Of a stretch of 58,462 nt of DNA, positions 9,247 through 18,026 are shown piece by piece. Under the pieces are notes generated by a model. The model worked only from the letters and a program-made list of their open reading frames with translations. It was not told the origin of the DNA and made no database searches. Both the position numbers and the translations under genes were made by a program. Location of the stretch: assembly GCA_937949725.1 (NCBI GenBank), contig CALECT010000063.1:1-58462 (forward strand), written 5' to 3'. How positions within the stretch are numbered: position 1 is the stretch's first letter; each line of letters starts with the position of its first letter. This DNA is from an uncultured Pseudanabaenaceae cyanobacterium. GTDB lineage: Bacteria > Cyanobacteriota > Cyanobacteriia > PCC-9006 > JAAUQQ01.

Positions 9247-9741
9247 ATGGCAAAGTTAGAGCACCCCATTGTATTAGGTGAGAGATCAGCGATGAGTTCT
9301 GAAACAGAAACCCTCGAAACGACCGAAGTGAGCACCGTTAGCGTGGATGCTGATGTGCCTGTTGTAGAAGTCAAAATGGAGTCTGGTCCCTTGGCGACTG
9401 CTTCTGGCGTTCCCCAAAGCACCAGCGAATGGCAAGAGATGCTGGCTCAGGTGAAGGATTACCTTTCCCTCGACGTCATCAATGAACTATTCAACGAGTA
9501 TCGTCAGCCCATCATCGTGACTGGCCTAGTTGTGGGTGGCTTGGTGACAGTGAAGGTTGCTCTAGCGATCCTCGGTGCCATCAATGAGATTCCTTTGCTA
9601 GCACCCACCTTTGAAATGGTAGGCATTGGCTACAGCGCTTGGTTCCTCTATCGCTACGTTCTCAAGGCATCCACCCGTGAAGAGCTGGGCGAAAGCCTGA
9701 AGGAAGTCAAGCGTGACGTACTGGGTAAGTTGGAAGAATAA
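9247..9741 (+). CDS. CAAD-domain membrane protein (CURT1/CurT-like thylakoid curvature family)
   Basis: 164 residues: a flexible acidic Thr/Val/Glu-rich N-terminus (1-75), then a CAAD domain. The domain has an amphipathic helix (EYRQP), two transmembrane segments (IIVTGLVVGGLVTVKVALAI and LLAPTFEMVGIGYSAWFLYR) and a C-terminal amphipathic helix (STREELGESLKEVKRDVLGKL). This domain anchors some cyanobacterial aminoacyl-tRNA synthetases to thylakoids; as a stand-alone protein it shapes thylakoid margins (CurT). An internal ATG at 9292, preceded by AGGTGAGAG, is an alternative start giving 149 residues. A textbook terminator follows. Confidence 0.9.
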   Translation: MAKLEHPIVLGERSAMSSETETLETTEVSTVSVDADVPVVEVKMESGPLATASGVPQSTSEWQEMLAQVKDYLSLDVINELFNEYRQPIIVTGLVVGGLVTVKVALAILGAINEIPLLAPTFEMVGIGYSAWFLYRYVLKASTREELGESLKEVKRDVLGKLEE

Positions 9742-9774
9742 TCCAAAGGCCCTAGGCCTTAAAGCCCGTTGAAC

Positions 9775-9809
9775 AAAAAAGCGATGGAGTCAGACTCCAT
9801 CGCTTTTTT
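9775..9809 (+). terminator. Rho-independent terminator of the CAAD gene
   Basis: A perfect 10-bp stem GCGATGGAGT-CAG-ACTCCATCGC at 9781-9803 is followed by six T and preceded by six A, 34 bp after the CAAD stop codon. Confidence 0.95.
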
Positions 9810-9934
9810 ATTGGTTTGCTTATCTCAAATTGAGAGAAATGAGTCATGAAATGGGCCAGCAGAGGGCGATCGCCAAGCCAACTCCTTCTAAAATCCCTCC
9901 ATCCCCATGCAACAGGCTGTTACGAAAGCTAGGC

Positions 9935-10140
9935 AAGGACTCAGGGTCGGCCGTTAGGATGGGAAAGCTCTCGCGAGGCGGAGCGTTTTAGGGAAACTTC
10001 GGTGCAACTCCGAGACTGTGCGGCAACTGTGAGCCAGCAACAGGCAATCTACCTGAACTGGACAAGTCAGAAGACCTGAAGACTCCGAATGCCTGAGAAG
10101 CAATTTGCTTATTTCCGCCTGACACGGAAGAAGGAGCCCA
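9935..10140 (+). promoter_or_regulatory. Cobalamin (B12) riboswitch upstream of cbiX
   Basis: Conserved core elements are present: GGGAAACTTCGGTGCAACTC (9991-10010), then the CGGCAACTGTGAGCC block (10021-10035) and the B12 box AGTCAGAAGACCTG (10065-10078). Downstream, a hairpin TTCCG/CGGAA (10113-10129) abuts the AAGGAG ribosome-binding site (10131-10136) and the TTG start at 10144, which suggests translational control. Boundaries are approximate. The expected result is repression of cbiX when adenosyl- or other cobalamin is plentiful. Confidence 0.9.
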
Positions 10141-10143
10141 GCT

Positions 10144-11217
10144 TTGTCATTTACGTTTAACCCCCATCTCAATCCTCAACAGCTCCTGGAGCAAGAGCAG
10201 CGAGCCATTCAGCCCTCTGCGCTAGCGCCCCTCCCCTTGCATCGGCCGCTGCTCATGGTGGGCCATGGGAGCCGCAGCGCATCCGGTCGCCAAAACGTAA
10301 TTGACTTTGCCCAGCAGTACCATCAACTCGACAACAGCCGTCCAGTGATTCCCTGCTTCTTGGAGCTGACTGAGCCCACAATTATGGATGGGGTGGACCG
10401 CTGCGTGGAACAGGGCTATACCGAGCTTTCCGTCCTACCAGTGCTGCTGTTTGCAGCCCGACATAACAAGTTTGATGTAACCAATGAGCTGGATCGGGCT
10501 CGTCAGCGCCATCCCCAGGTGAAATTCCACTACGGGCGTCACTTTGGCATTAGCCCGGCAATCTTGCAGCTGTGGCGCGATCGCCTCGCCCTCCTGGACC
10601 AACCCGCCAACAACCCCCAAGGCATCAGCCGCGAAGATACCGTCCTCGTCTTCCTCGGTCGCGGCGCCAGCGACCCCGATGCCAATGGCGATGTCTTTAA
10701 GCTGGCCCGTATGGTCTGGGAAGGCAGCGGCTACGCCACCACCGAGGTCTCTTTCATTGGTATCACCCATCCCCGCCTGGAGGAGGGCCTGCGCCGGGCC
10801 AGGATGTATAACCCCAAGCGGATTATCATCCTGCCCTACTTCCTCTTCACTGGGGTCTTGATGAACAAAGTCTTTGCCCTAGCCGCTGAGCACCAGCAGG
10901 TCCATCCTGAGATTGAAACCATTTGTCTACCGGAAATGGGGTTGAATCCCCGGCTATTTGAGGTGGTGCGCCAGCGGGAGATTGAGACCCAGCAGGGCGA
11001 AGTCAAGATGAACTGCGAGATGTGCAAGTTCCGCATTGCCGCTGCGGAGGAAGTAGGTGTTGGTCATGGCCATGGCCATCATCACGGTCACGGACATAAT
11101 CATCATGGGCATAGTCAGGAGGCTGGCCAAGGAACAGGACATAACCACGGAATCATCGCGCCTGACTACTTCGCTAAGCCAGCGGAGTACCATGAGCGAG
11201 CCTGGCAGGTGCCTTGA
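10144..11217 (+). CDS. cbiX: Sirohydrochlorin cobaltochelatase/ferrochelatase, long CbiX type
   Basis: Class II chelatase inserting cobalt (or iron) into sirohydrochlorin at the branch to B12 or sirohaem. Two CbiX half-domains are visible: residues about 34-155 starting [13 protein letters not shown] with the metal-site histidines, and about 165-270 ([39 protein letters not shown]). The tail holds a MNCEMCKF CxxC motif followed by a His/Gly-rich run (residues about 305-330), features known in cyanobacterial and some bacterial CbiX proteins and thought to bind metal or an Fe-S cluster. The start is TTG, supported by AAGGAG seven bases upstream; the first ATG falls inside the catalytic domain. 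A B12 riboswitch precedes it. Confidence 0.93.
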   Translation: MSFTFNPHLNPQQLLEQEQRAIQPSALAPLPLHRPLLMVGHGSRSASGRQNVIDFAQQYHQLDNSRPVIPCFLELTEPTIMDGVDRCVEQGYTELSVLPVLLFAARHNKFDVTNELDRARQRHPQVKFHYGRHFGISPAILQLWRDRLALLDQPANNPQGISREDTVLVFLGRGASDPDANGDVFKLARMVWEGSGYATTEVSFIGITHPRLEEGLRRARMYNPKRIIILPYFLFTGVLMNKVFALAAEHQQVHPEIETICLPEMGLNPRLFEVVRQREIETQQGEVKMNCEMCKFRIAAAEEVGVGHGHGHHHGHGHNHHGHSQEAGQGTGHNHGIIAPDYFAKPAEYHERAWQVP

Positions 11218-11317
11218 GCTTTTGAATGAAGCCTCGTTTTAGGATTAGGACGGGGAATTGGTTGCTAGCCCTGGCTGGCTAAATCTTCTATCCCCGATGG
11301 TCTCTCACGGAACTGCT

Positions 11318-11563
11318 ATGACAACCCCAGCCCTTAGTATTGGCGATCGCGTCCAGCTCACCACCGCCCCTCCCTTTTTCAAAACCGCTGACCCCATGCC
11401 AATGCTGCGTCCCCCCGATGTGGTGGCCGTGGGCGCTGAAGGTGACGTGACCGAACAGCGAGCTGGGGGCTATTGGGTGGTGAAGTTTGAACGGGGCAGC
11501 TTTTTGCTGGATGCACAGTACCTTGCAGCAGCTGGTTCTGAGGCTGCCGAAACAGACGATTGA
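11318..11563 (+). CDS. sipA: SipA, NblS-interacting regulatory protein (DUF3148)
   Basis: 81-residue SH3-like barrel protein that in Synechococcus binds the histidine kinase NblS (Hik33) and modulates high-light/nutrient signalling to RpaB. The family sequence is intact: SIGDRVQLTTAPPFFKTADP, MPMLRPPDVV, then EQRAGGYWVVKFERGSFLLD. A longer frame opens at 11258, but the conserved protein begins at the ATG at 11318. It follows cbiX by 100 bp on the same strand. Confidence 0.92.
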   Translation: MTTPALSIGDRVQLTTAPPFFKTADPMPMLRPPDVVAVGAEGDVTEQRAGGYWVVKFERGSFLLDAQYLAAAGSEAAETDD

Positions 11564-11571
11564 TCACGACG

Positions 11572-11695
11572 GTAGGGGCCGGTTTTTCCTGCCCTCTTGC
11601 CTCCCCAAATCATTGACTCGCGACCAAATCATTGACTCGCTAATAGACCAGATAGGCGCCAAAATCCTCTTTGGGCAGGGAGATCCTGCCCCTAC
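11572..11695. repeat. GTAGGGGC...GCCCCTAC repeat element containing a tandem 17-mer
   Basis: Outer arms GTAGGGGC (11572-11579) and GCCCCTAC (11688-11695) enclose a second inverted pair (CCTGCCC/GGGCAGG). Inside, the 17-mer CCAAATCATTGACTCGC occurs twice (11605-11621 and 11624-11640, period 19). It lies between convergent genes sipA and the M16 subunit gene. Confidence 0.8.
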
Positions 11696-11724
11696 GTGGA
11701 CTGCGATTGGGTTAGATTTGCAAC

Positions 11725-13023
11725 TCAGGCTAGCTCCACCGATTCCAATTCGGTCAACACTTCCTGGGGTCCCACCAGTGACACAAAAGGCTTCTGCAAA
11801 TACTTCGCTGCGGTCTCCTGAATATCCGCAGCATTGACCTGCTCTAGCTGAGCCTGAAAAGCATCATCAAAATCTAGCCCCAAGCCCAAGGTCTCGTACC
11901 AACCATAAACCTGGGCCACTTGGGCATTGGTTTGCTTGCCCAGCAAATACTGACCCAGCATTTTTTTACGGGTCGCCTCCACTTCCTCATCGGACAGGGG
12001 AGCATCACAAAGGCGTTTGACTTCATAGTGCAGACCCTTGAGGGCCTTGGCAGCATTCTCGGGGGAAGTGCCCATGTAGGCCCCGAAGGGAGCCACTTCT
12101 AGACGAGTGGGATAGAAGGTAGAAACTTCATAGGCCAGGCCCTGCTTCTCCCGTAGCTCCACGAATAGGCGGCTGGACATGCCATTGCCCAGGTAGGCAT
12201 TGATCACCTTCATAGAGGCATAGCCTGGATCGCTCACCGTTGCCCCTAAGTAGCCCAACATAAGAATGGCCTGGTGGGTGGGCTGTTCCTGTTGAATCCT
12301 GCTGGGCTGGGTGGACACAGCAGGCAAGGTGAGCTGAGCTAGGGGCTCGGAGGGTGCAACCCAATCGCCGAAGACGGACTCGATGTGGGCGATCGCTTCA
12401 TCAATATCAATCCGCCCTGCAATGCTAATCACCAGGTTATCCGGGCGGAAATGGCGCTGGTGATAGGCCCTCAGTTGTGCCTGATCCAACTTAGCGACGG
12501 ATTCCTCAGTTCCCAGGCCTGGCAGCGCATAGGGATGGTCACCATACATCAGCTGACGCAGGGACTCGAAGGCGATCGCCATGGGCTGCTCCCGCTGGGA
12601 GCGAATGTTCTGAAGAATTAGCTTGCGCTCTAGTTCTAATTCGGACTCAGGGAAACTGGGCGATCGCAAAATCTCCCCCGCCAGCTTCAGCAACGATGCA
12701 AAATCTGCCGACACCGTCTTCAAGCTCAGCAACATATAATCCGTCGCCGAATCCGTGCCCAAGCCTGCCCCCACGGACTCTACCTGCTCCGCAATCTCCA
12801 GGGAAGAGAACTTCTCGGTCCCTCGGGTTAACAGCGCTGCCAAAAGATTCGTCAAGCCTGCATCTTCCGCAGTCTCCCAGCCACTGCCACCGCGCATAAA
12901 CAACCGCGCCGCAATAATATCCGCCGTGGGATTGGGCTTAACCAAAACCACAATGCCATTGGCGAGAACCCGGCGCTGGGGCAATTGATCAGTGGAGGCC
13001 GGGGAGGCCAAGGTTTCAGTCAT
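11725..13023 (-). CDS. M16 peptidase family protein, non-catalytic subunit
   Basis: 432 residues with the two-lobed M16 (insulinase/processing-peptidase) fold. At the place of the zinc motif HxxEH it reads GLTNLLAALLTRGTE, so it cannot bind zinc and should be the structural partner. Its neighbour upstream, 92 bp away on the same strand, carries the intact motif. Active heterodimers of one HxxEH subunit and one C-terminal Arg/Tyr-supplying subunit are the known arrangement for such pairs. They degrade peptides, possibly signal or transit-type peptides; the substrate is unknown here. Confidence 0.92.
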   Translation of the reverse strand: MTETLASPASTDQLPQRRVLANGIVVLVKPNPTADIIAARLFMRGGSGWETAEDAGLTNLLAALLTRGTEKFSSLEIAEQVESVGAGLGTDSATDYMLLSLKTVSADFASLLKLAGEILRSPSFPESELELERKLILQNIRSQREQPMAIAFESLRQLMYGDHPYALPGLGTEESVAKLDQAQLRAYHQRHFRPDNLVISIAGRIDIDEAIAHIESVFGDWVAPSEPLAQLTLPAVSTQPSRIQQEQPTHQAILMLGYLGATVSDPGYASMKVINAYLGNGMSSRLFVELREKQGLAYEVSTFYPTRLEVAPFGAYMGTSPENAAKALKGLHYEVKRLCDAPLSDEEVEATRKKMLGQYLLGKQTNAQVAQVYGWYETLGLGLDFDDAFQAQLEQVNAADIQETAAKYLQKPFVSLVGPQEVLTELESVELA

Positions 13024-13115
13024 GGATAGCAGTGGGGTTACAGAAATTGGTATTGAGTTCAGGTATGCCGCACAGCGTTAAGCCGCAGCATTCAAGCTTT
13101 ATCAGCGGAGATTGA

Positions 13116-14537
13116 CTAATCTTTCCCTTCAGGGAGCAGCACCATAGCAGTGTAATGCTCCGGGGAGAGGTAGCGCTGGGCCAAGGCCTGAAGGGCGTCC
13201 GGAGTCCATTGGAGGACCTGCTGGGGGTAAGCCAAGGCCAGGGGCAAAGTAGCAACGACCTGGTGATAGCCCAAGAGATCAGCCCATTGCTCCGAGGTTT
13301 CCAAGGAAAAGGCAAAATCATTGTTGAGCAAGCGCTGGGCTCGCTCCAGCTCACGGCCTGAGATCGGCTGACTCGCTAACTCCCTGAGATGGTGGCGAAT
13401 GCGGTCTTCGACCCGCTCCAAATTTTCCTCATCCAGCCAAGCGGTCAGCGTAAACAAACCACCCTCTCGCAACAGACTGTAATCACAATCAATGTCCTGC
13501 ACCCAGCGTTGCTGCTCTCGCAGGTCCTGAACGAGACGGGCCAGACGCCCTCCGCAAAGGATAACGGTCAGCAACTCCAGTCCAACGGCAGTCTCTGCCT
13601 GGTCAATGCCCGGTCCCGGCCAGGCCAGCATTAGCCGGGGCTGCTCAACGGTCGGAAGTTTGATGGCATGACGATGGATGCCGCCTAGCTCCGTTGAAAC
13701 TAATGGCGGCTTAGGCTTGGCTGAGGGGGCGATCGCCACAGCATCACCCGCCTGAGCCGCCATCACTTTTGGGACAGACCGACCCTCACCAAAACATTGC
13801 TCTGCTAATTCCAAGGCGCGATCGCGCCCAATTTCCCCTGCAATCACCAGAGTCATCTGCTCAGGCCGATAGTGGCTGCGATGGAACTGCCGCATGGACT
13901 CACTAGATTGAGCCTCCAAACTCTCCACAGAGCCCAGAATGGGACGCCCATAGGGGTGCTTGCCATAAACTGCTGCCCAGAGGGCTGCCAAGGCGACCGT
14001 GTCAGGATCATCCTCATACTGACGAATCTCCTCCAGCACCACCTGACGCTCCCGCTCAAACTCATGGTCTGGAATGGAGGCCGCCAACAACAGCTCTGCC
14101 AATCCAGCCAACAGCTGGGGTAACTGTCCCTCAGCGGCGCAGCAGTAGTAATGAACGTAGTCGTAGCTTGTCCCGGCATTGGTCAGGCCACCACCAGCCT
14201 CAACCAACTGATCAAAATCACCGGGAGCCAAACGCTCCGTCCCTTTAAAAATCAGATGCTCCAGGAAATGGGCCACCCCATCACAGCCCTCAGGCTCCAC
14301 AATGGCTCCCGCAGGCAGCCAGACATCCACTGTGATAACCGGTGTGGGCAAGGCTTTATGAATCACCGTCAGGCCATTGTCTAGGCGGATAGCCTCGGGA
14401 AGCTCCGGTCCATTCAGCATTGGCAAAGCAGAAGTTGAAGCAAGAGGCGAGGCGATTGTCACAGAGTTTTCAGGAATAAAGAAAATGACAACAGAAATTC
14501 GATCAACGTTCGAGGCAAGCTGATTGGCCTTTTCCAA
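13116..14537 (-). CDS. M16 zinc peptidase, catalytic subunit
   Basis: Zinc-dependent M16 endopeptidase. The inverted zinc motif is intact (VAHFLEHLIFKGTE), and the distal zinc-binding Glu lies in EEIRQYEDDPD. Two M16 lobes span roughly 40-250 and 255-473. It pairs with the zinc-less subunit downstream. The upstream limit is uncertain: the longest frame starts with TTG at 14537, next to the MITE copy at 14539. Shorter starts are GTG at 14462 and ATG at 14420, and the conserved part begins only at about residue 45 (PEAIRLDNGLTVIH). The last coding bases overlap no neighbour. Confidence 0.92.
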   Translation of the reverse strand: MEKANQLASNVDRISVVIFFIPENSVTIASPLASTSALPMLNGPELPEAIRLDNGLTVIHKALPTPVITVDVWLPAGAIVEPEGCDGVAHFLEHLIFKGTERLAPGDFDQLVEAGGGLTNAGTSYDYVHYYCCAAEGQLPQLLAGLAELLLAASIPDHEFERERQVVLEEIRQYEDDPDTVALAALWAAVYGKHPYGRPILGSVESLEAQSSESMRQFHRSHYRPEQMTLVIAGEIGRDRALELAEQCFGEGRSVPKVMAAQAGDAVAIAPSAKPKPPLVSTELGGIHRHAIKLPTVEQPRLMLAWPGPGIDQAETAVGLELLTVILCGGRLARLVQDLREQQRWVQDIDCDYSLLREGGLFTLTAWLDEENLERVEDRIRHHLRELASQPISGRELERAQRLLNNDFAFSLETSEQWADLLGYHQVVATLPLALAYPQQVLQWTPDALQALAQRYLSPEHYTAMVLLPEGKD

Positions 14538-14538
14538 C

Positions 14539-14698
14539 CTGAGTTCAACAGCCTTAAAACCAACCTCATCCCCTAGCCCCTTCTCCTAAGAGAGAAGGGG
14601 AACCGAGCCAAGACATAGGCTTTTTAGAGCCTTAGGTTCCCCTCTCCCCAGGGAGAGGGGCCAGGGGTGAGGGCAGCTTATAGCGTTGTCGAACTCAG
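14539..14698. repeat. MITE-like palindromic element, copy B
   Basis: 160 bp homologous to 4108-4292. Ends are CTGAGTTCAACA (14539-14550) and TGTCGAACTCAG (14687-14698), a near-perfect terminal inverted repeat. The interior has CCTCATCCCCTAGCCCCTTC and the mirrored GGGAGAGGGGCCAGGGGTGA, with ATAGGCTTTTT at the centre. It lies immediately upstream of the M16 catalytic subunit gene. Confidence 0.85.
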
Positions 14699-14832
14699 TT
14701 TTTTCCAGCAATTGAGCCATTCATAGGCTGCAATCGCGAATAGAAGTGCCAGAGCGCCCTCCAAGTCTGGCATTTCTCTCGGCAATTACAACAGAGACTG
14801 TCACAAAGAAGCATCCACGTGTAAGCGGCTTC

Positions 14833-15666
14833 TCAATTGCCATCCTGAGCCGGGGCAAAATGACGCGGCCAGAGGCGATCGCAAAACAGCAGCGTCCCCG
14901 CCGCTACGCAAACCGGCACCATCAGCAGATTCAACAGCGGAATACTGAGCAGGAACAAACAGGCCAAACTAAAGCTAGCCATCACCGGAAGATTCCCCAA
15001 CACCAGCCTCAGCTTGCGCCGAAACTTCAACCGTCGCCGCTCTAGGGGCGCATCCAAGAAATCCATGCAGGTCAGCAGCGCTGCCACAGAAACACCCTCA
15101 ATGGCACCCAAGCCCGTCCCTAAGCCCGGCAAGAAATTCAGCAGCAAAAAGAGCACAGCAGCCCCAATGAGCAAAGCCAGCTTCTTCAATTCAAAGCCCA
15201 GTGCCCGGCCCACGTCTCTAACCAAGCCCACTTCCACAACCTCAAGCTGACCTAGGCGCACCTTCTCGATTTGCTCCGACAGCTGGCCATACCAGGGGGC
15301 TCCCAGCAAAGTGCCGAACTGGGCCAGGATAAAGCCAATGACGCCGAAGAGAAGAACGACCAGGAGCGATCGCAGCAACCAGCCCACGGCCCAAGCCACC
15401 CCACTGAGCCAATACAGCCAAGCCGGTAAACTCGCCTCCCAACCGTTAATCCAGCCATTGAGCTGCACTGCCAAATCTCCCACAGCCCGCCATCCCGGCA
15501 GCACCAGACCCACGTAGAGCAGCAGCCCCAGAATCACATTGATGATCATCGGCACCACTAGATAGGTCAGCAGCTTAGGCCGCTTCGCAAATAGCGCGAT
15601 CGCTTGCAGAGGATAAGTCGCCCCAGCAAAAAGCCCTCCTACCCAGCCCGTCAAAACATTAGCCAT
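14833..15666 (-). CDS. EI24/CysZ-like domain membrane protein
   Basis: 277-residue integral membrane protein with at least five hydrophobic segments, including LLTYLVVPMIINVILGLLLY, LLRSLLVVLLFGVIGFILA and the strongly apolar LALLIGAAVLFLLLNFLPGL. The order and the FLDAPLERRRLKF loop fit the EI24 (DUF540) family, whose best known member CysZ is a sulphate permease. In cyanobacteria the function is not established, so I do not assign a cysZ name. It is a single gene on the minus strand, divergent from psb28. Confidence 0.82.
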   Translation of the reverse strand: MANVLTGWVGGLFAGATYPLQAIALFAKRPKLLTYLVVPMIINVILGLLLYVGLVLPGWRAVGDLAVQLNGWINGWEASLPAWLYWLSGVAWAVGWLLRSLLVVLLFGVIGFILAQFGTLLGAPWYGQLSEQIEKVRLGQLEVVEVGLVRDVGRALGFELKKLALLIGAAVLFLLLNFLPGLGTGLGAIEGVSVAALLTCMDFLDAPLERRRLKFRRKLRLVLGNLPVMASFSLACLFLLSIPLLNLLMVPVCVAAGTLLFCDRLWPRHFAPAQDGN

Positions 15667-15946
15667 GGTTCTTGCAAGTCAGCCTTCGCAAATCAATCTT
15701 TAAGTCTCAGAGCTAGCTCACCGGACATTACTGGTCATAGCCCAAGAACAGCAGCAAGCTTCTCGATAAAGCTTGATGAATAACCTTGGAGCAACACCAG
15801 GCAAACCAGCAGTGGCACTCCATCCTAGCGAGCCTCAACCCAAAAGCGCATTGGCGTAAGCACCACCAAGGACTAGCCTTCCTTCAAGGTTGGCTATTAT
15901 GCTTAACAAACGTAAACATTTAGTGCAGCGCGGGGATTAAATAATC

Positions 15947-16282
15947 ATGGCCACAATTCAATTTGCCAGAGGCATCGACGAGGACGTGGTCCCCGACGTT
16001 AAACTGACCCGTTCCAAAGACGGTAGCGATGGCCGTGCGGTGTTCTACTTTGATATGCCCACTGCTCTGGTGGGTGAAGTCCCCCAGGAAATCACCGGCA
16101 TGTACCTGATCGATGACGAAGGTGAACTCACATCCCGCGAAGTCAACGCCAAGTTCGTCAACGGTCAACCCTCAGGTATTGAAGCCATTTACATCATGCG
16201 CAGCGAGTACGACTGGGACCGCTTCATGCGCTTCATGCAGCGCTACGCCGAGTCTCACAACCTAGGGTTCAACAAGGCTTAA
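15947..16282 (+). CDS. psb28: Photosystem II assembly factor Psb28
   Basis: 111-residue cytoplasmic-face factor that binds CP47-containing PSII assembly intermediates and protects them during biogenesis. Family landmarks: [52 protein letters not shown], and [19 protein letters not shown]. The length is typical. The stop is followed by a very strong terminator at 16337-16382. Confidence 0.97.
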   Translation: MATIQFARGIDEDVVPDVKLTRSKDGSDGRAVFYFDMPTALVGEVPQEITGMYLIDDEGELTSREVNAKFVNGQPSGIEAIYIMRSEYDWDRFMRFMQRYAESHNLGFNKA

Positions 16283-16336
16283 AACGCCTTAGCCCCAACC
16301 GTTCAAGGAGCTAACATCCCCAGCTCAAAAGAACAG

Positions 16337-16382
16337 AAACGAAAAGACCGAGTGCACAGATTTGCACTCGGTCTTTTCGTTT
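16337..16382. terminator. Strong terminator after psb28
   Basis: ACGAAAAGACCGAGTGCA (16339-16356) pairs perfectly with TGCACTCGGTCTTTTCGT (16363-16380), flanked by AA and TT. The T run inside the stem and the AT flanks make it usable from both sides. Confidence 0.9.
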
Positions 16383-16759
16383 AGCCTCAAGAAATCAGCT
16401 GTAACGAGACTTTCAGTAGTCTTGAGCACATCTACTTATCCCCCCACCAGAGTATTAAGGAAGGGTTACATTTCCCCCTGGGCTTACTACAATGAAGCGG
16501 CGTGATAGCTCTTGCTCGGGCTGGAGTATCCATAACGCCACTGTCTAGCTATGCCCAAGCGATAGCCAAGACAGAAGCAGATAGGCCCTGCCGACCTCTG
16601 CACAACGCCCAATTCACTTACCTCAATGGGGCTGGCTAGGCTCTCCGCACGCTAGTTACCCGACCTTTGGAACCTTTTATGACATAGAAGCAGCACCTCG
16701 CCTCGGCCATACCGAGCCGGTGACTGTGAACGTAACGGCACTACTAGGAGGATAATCCC
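16383..16759 (+). other. Long leader of the unknown gene at 16760
   Basis: About 375 bp between the psb28 terminator and an isolated gene with a strong ribosome-binding site. No ORF with family character is visible. A long 5' leader or an unannotated small RNA is possible. The sequence shows GC-rich short inverted pieces but no recognisable riboswitch. Confidence 0.4.
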
Positions 16760-17116
16760 ATGGCAAATCAGCACCCAAGGCTCAACTTCACCACCGTTGA
16801 ACTAGCCCATAACATTCAAGTGCAAACCAGCCAGCCTCCCAGTTGCCATGCCGCGTTAAGAGCGGGCTTCGCAGGCTATACCGATAACCCACGCTGGACC
16901 CCCCAGAAACGGCGAGCCTGGAAACAAGGCAAGCATTGGCGCAGTGAGCTTTCAGCCAACCGAATGGAAGTAAAAGACGGCCTCCTCATAACCCCAGAAA
17001 TGCTGGAGCAAGCCCCGGCCCTTCAGTCGCCCGATGCGGCGGCCTCCCCAGGCACGAAAGTTAACCTTCTGGGTAACTTACTCAACTGGTCTCGTAAAAA
17101 GCCCGCAATGAACTGA
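16760..17116 (+). CDS. Conserved-looking hypothetical protein
   Basis: 118 residues that I do not recognise. The gene looks real: AGGAGGAT lies seven bases before the ATG, codon use matches its neighbours, and a strong terminator lies 20 bp after the stop. The middle of the protein is basic and aromatic (YTDNPRWTPQKRRAWKQGKHWRSEL), which could bind nucleic acid or an acidic surface. The C-terminus has a short amphipathic stretch (VNLLGNLLNWSRKK). There is no signal peptide or membrane segment, and no operon partner. Confidence 0.7.
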   Translation: MANQHPRLNFTTVELAHNIQVQTSQPPSCHAALRAGFAGYTDNPRWTPQKRRAWKQGKHWRSELSANRMEVKDGLLITPEMLEQAPALQSPDAAASPGTKVNLLGNLLNWSRKKPAMN

Positions 17117-17136
17117 AGCTTGAGCCTGCTTCCATA

Positions 17137-17175
17137 GACAAAGCTCCCCCAGGACAATCCTGGGGGAGCTTTGTC
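17137..17175. terminator. Terminator between the unknown gene and thf1
   Basis: GACAAAGCTCCCCCAGGA (17137-17154) and TCCTGGGGGAGCTTTGTC (17158-17175) form a perfect 18-bp stem with a CAA loop. It is placed between convergent genes, 20 bp after the plus-strand stop. Confidence 0.9.
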
Positions 17176-17255
17176 GTTTCAATGACTCAGTTTAGAGAAA
17201 TAGGCGACTTAGCATTGAGCCAATCGCCTATTTCTAGCTGTAATGCCTAGGATTC

Positions 17256-18026
17256 CTAAGAAGCATTGGCAGAAGAGGCATCAGCAGAAGATTCTTCCTC
17301 AACCGCCTCAGCAGCCTTGGCTTCTTTTGCAGCTCGGGCGGCTTCCCGCTCCAGCTTTTCCTTCTCACGCTTCTCACGCTTCTTACGTTCAGCAGCCACA
17401 GCTTCCACCATGACAGCCTTCGCTTGGGCCATGTTGTCCAGGTTGCGAACGTAGTTGTCGATGTCCTTCTGAAGCTTTTCTTCTGGCAGGTGAAGGCCAG
17501 CGCTAATGCGGGTCAGCATTTCATTGCGGTCGGCTTCCTTTCGCTTCGAGAACTCAGCATCGGCCTGCTCCAGCAAGGTGTAAGCACCGATGGCAAACAA
17601 GCGGCTGTACTTGAAGACACTACGCTGGGAAATACCTTCAATCGTTTCTTTCAAAGGGCTAGGAGCAGAAGCAGCATCCCCAGCCAACCAACCCACGACG
17701 GTTTCTAAGTCACTGCCTTCACCTGCTTTCAGCACCGCTTCAGCATCCCGGCGATACTGAGCTGGATCCGCATGGAGCGCAGAGAAAATAGATTGAAAAA
17801 TGGAAGCCCCATCAGCCTCTGGGGTATAACCATCCATAAAACGGTCGTATCCAGTGACGATACCCAAAGCGTAAATGGGGTCATAGGCAAAGCTGGAATT
17901 CACCGACAGGAGGTGAATTTCGACCATCAGCTCTTCCACAACCCGGCGATAGAGGGGGCTTATGGGACGTGCGTGGGCCGCATAGAAAGCCCGCTTGGTA
18001 TCCGAAACCGTTGCAACGTTATTCAC
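17256..18026 (-). CDS. thf1: Thf1/Psb29, thylakoid formation and FtsH-stabilising protein
   Basis: 256-residue soluble thylakoid-associated protein that co-purifies with PSII and stabilises the FtsH2/FtsH3 protease for D1 repair. The family start is intact (VSDTKRAFYAAHARPISPLYRRVVEELMVEIHLLSVN), followed by FAYDPIYALGIVTGYDRFM. The C-terminal third is a long basic-then-acidic coiled coil (KKREKREKEKLEREAA) and an Ala/Ser tail. The start codon is GTG and is fixed by the conserved N-terminus. The leader just upstream contains a tRNA-like D-arm (see findings). It is divergent from clpP. Confidence 0.96.
   Translation of the reverse strand: MNNVATVSDTKRAFYAAHARPISPLYRRVVEELMVEIHLLSVNSSFAYDPIYALGIVTGYDRFMDGYTPEADGASIFQSIFSALHADPAQYRRDAEAVLKAGEGSDLETVVGWLAGDAASAPSPLKETIEGISQRSVFKYSRLFAIGAYTLLEQADAEFSKRKEADRNEMLTRISAGLHLPEEKLQKDIDNYVRNLDNMAQAKAVMVEAVAAERKKREKREKEKLEREAARAAKEAKAAEAVEEESSADASSANAS

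Noticed and set aside
14463..14537. N-terminal extension of the M16 catalytic subunit from a TTG at 14537
   Set aside because: No ribosome-binding site, sequence not M16-like, and it abuts the MITE copy; the true start is probably 14462 or 14420, though the CDS is listed with the longest frame.
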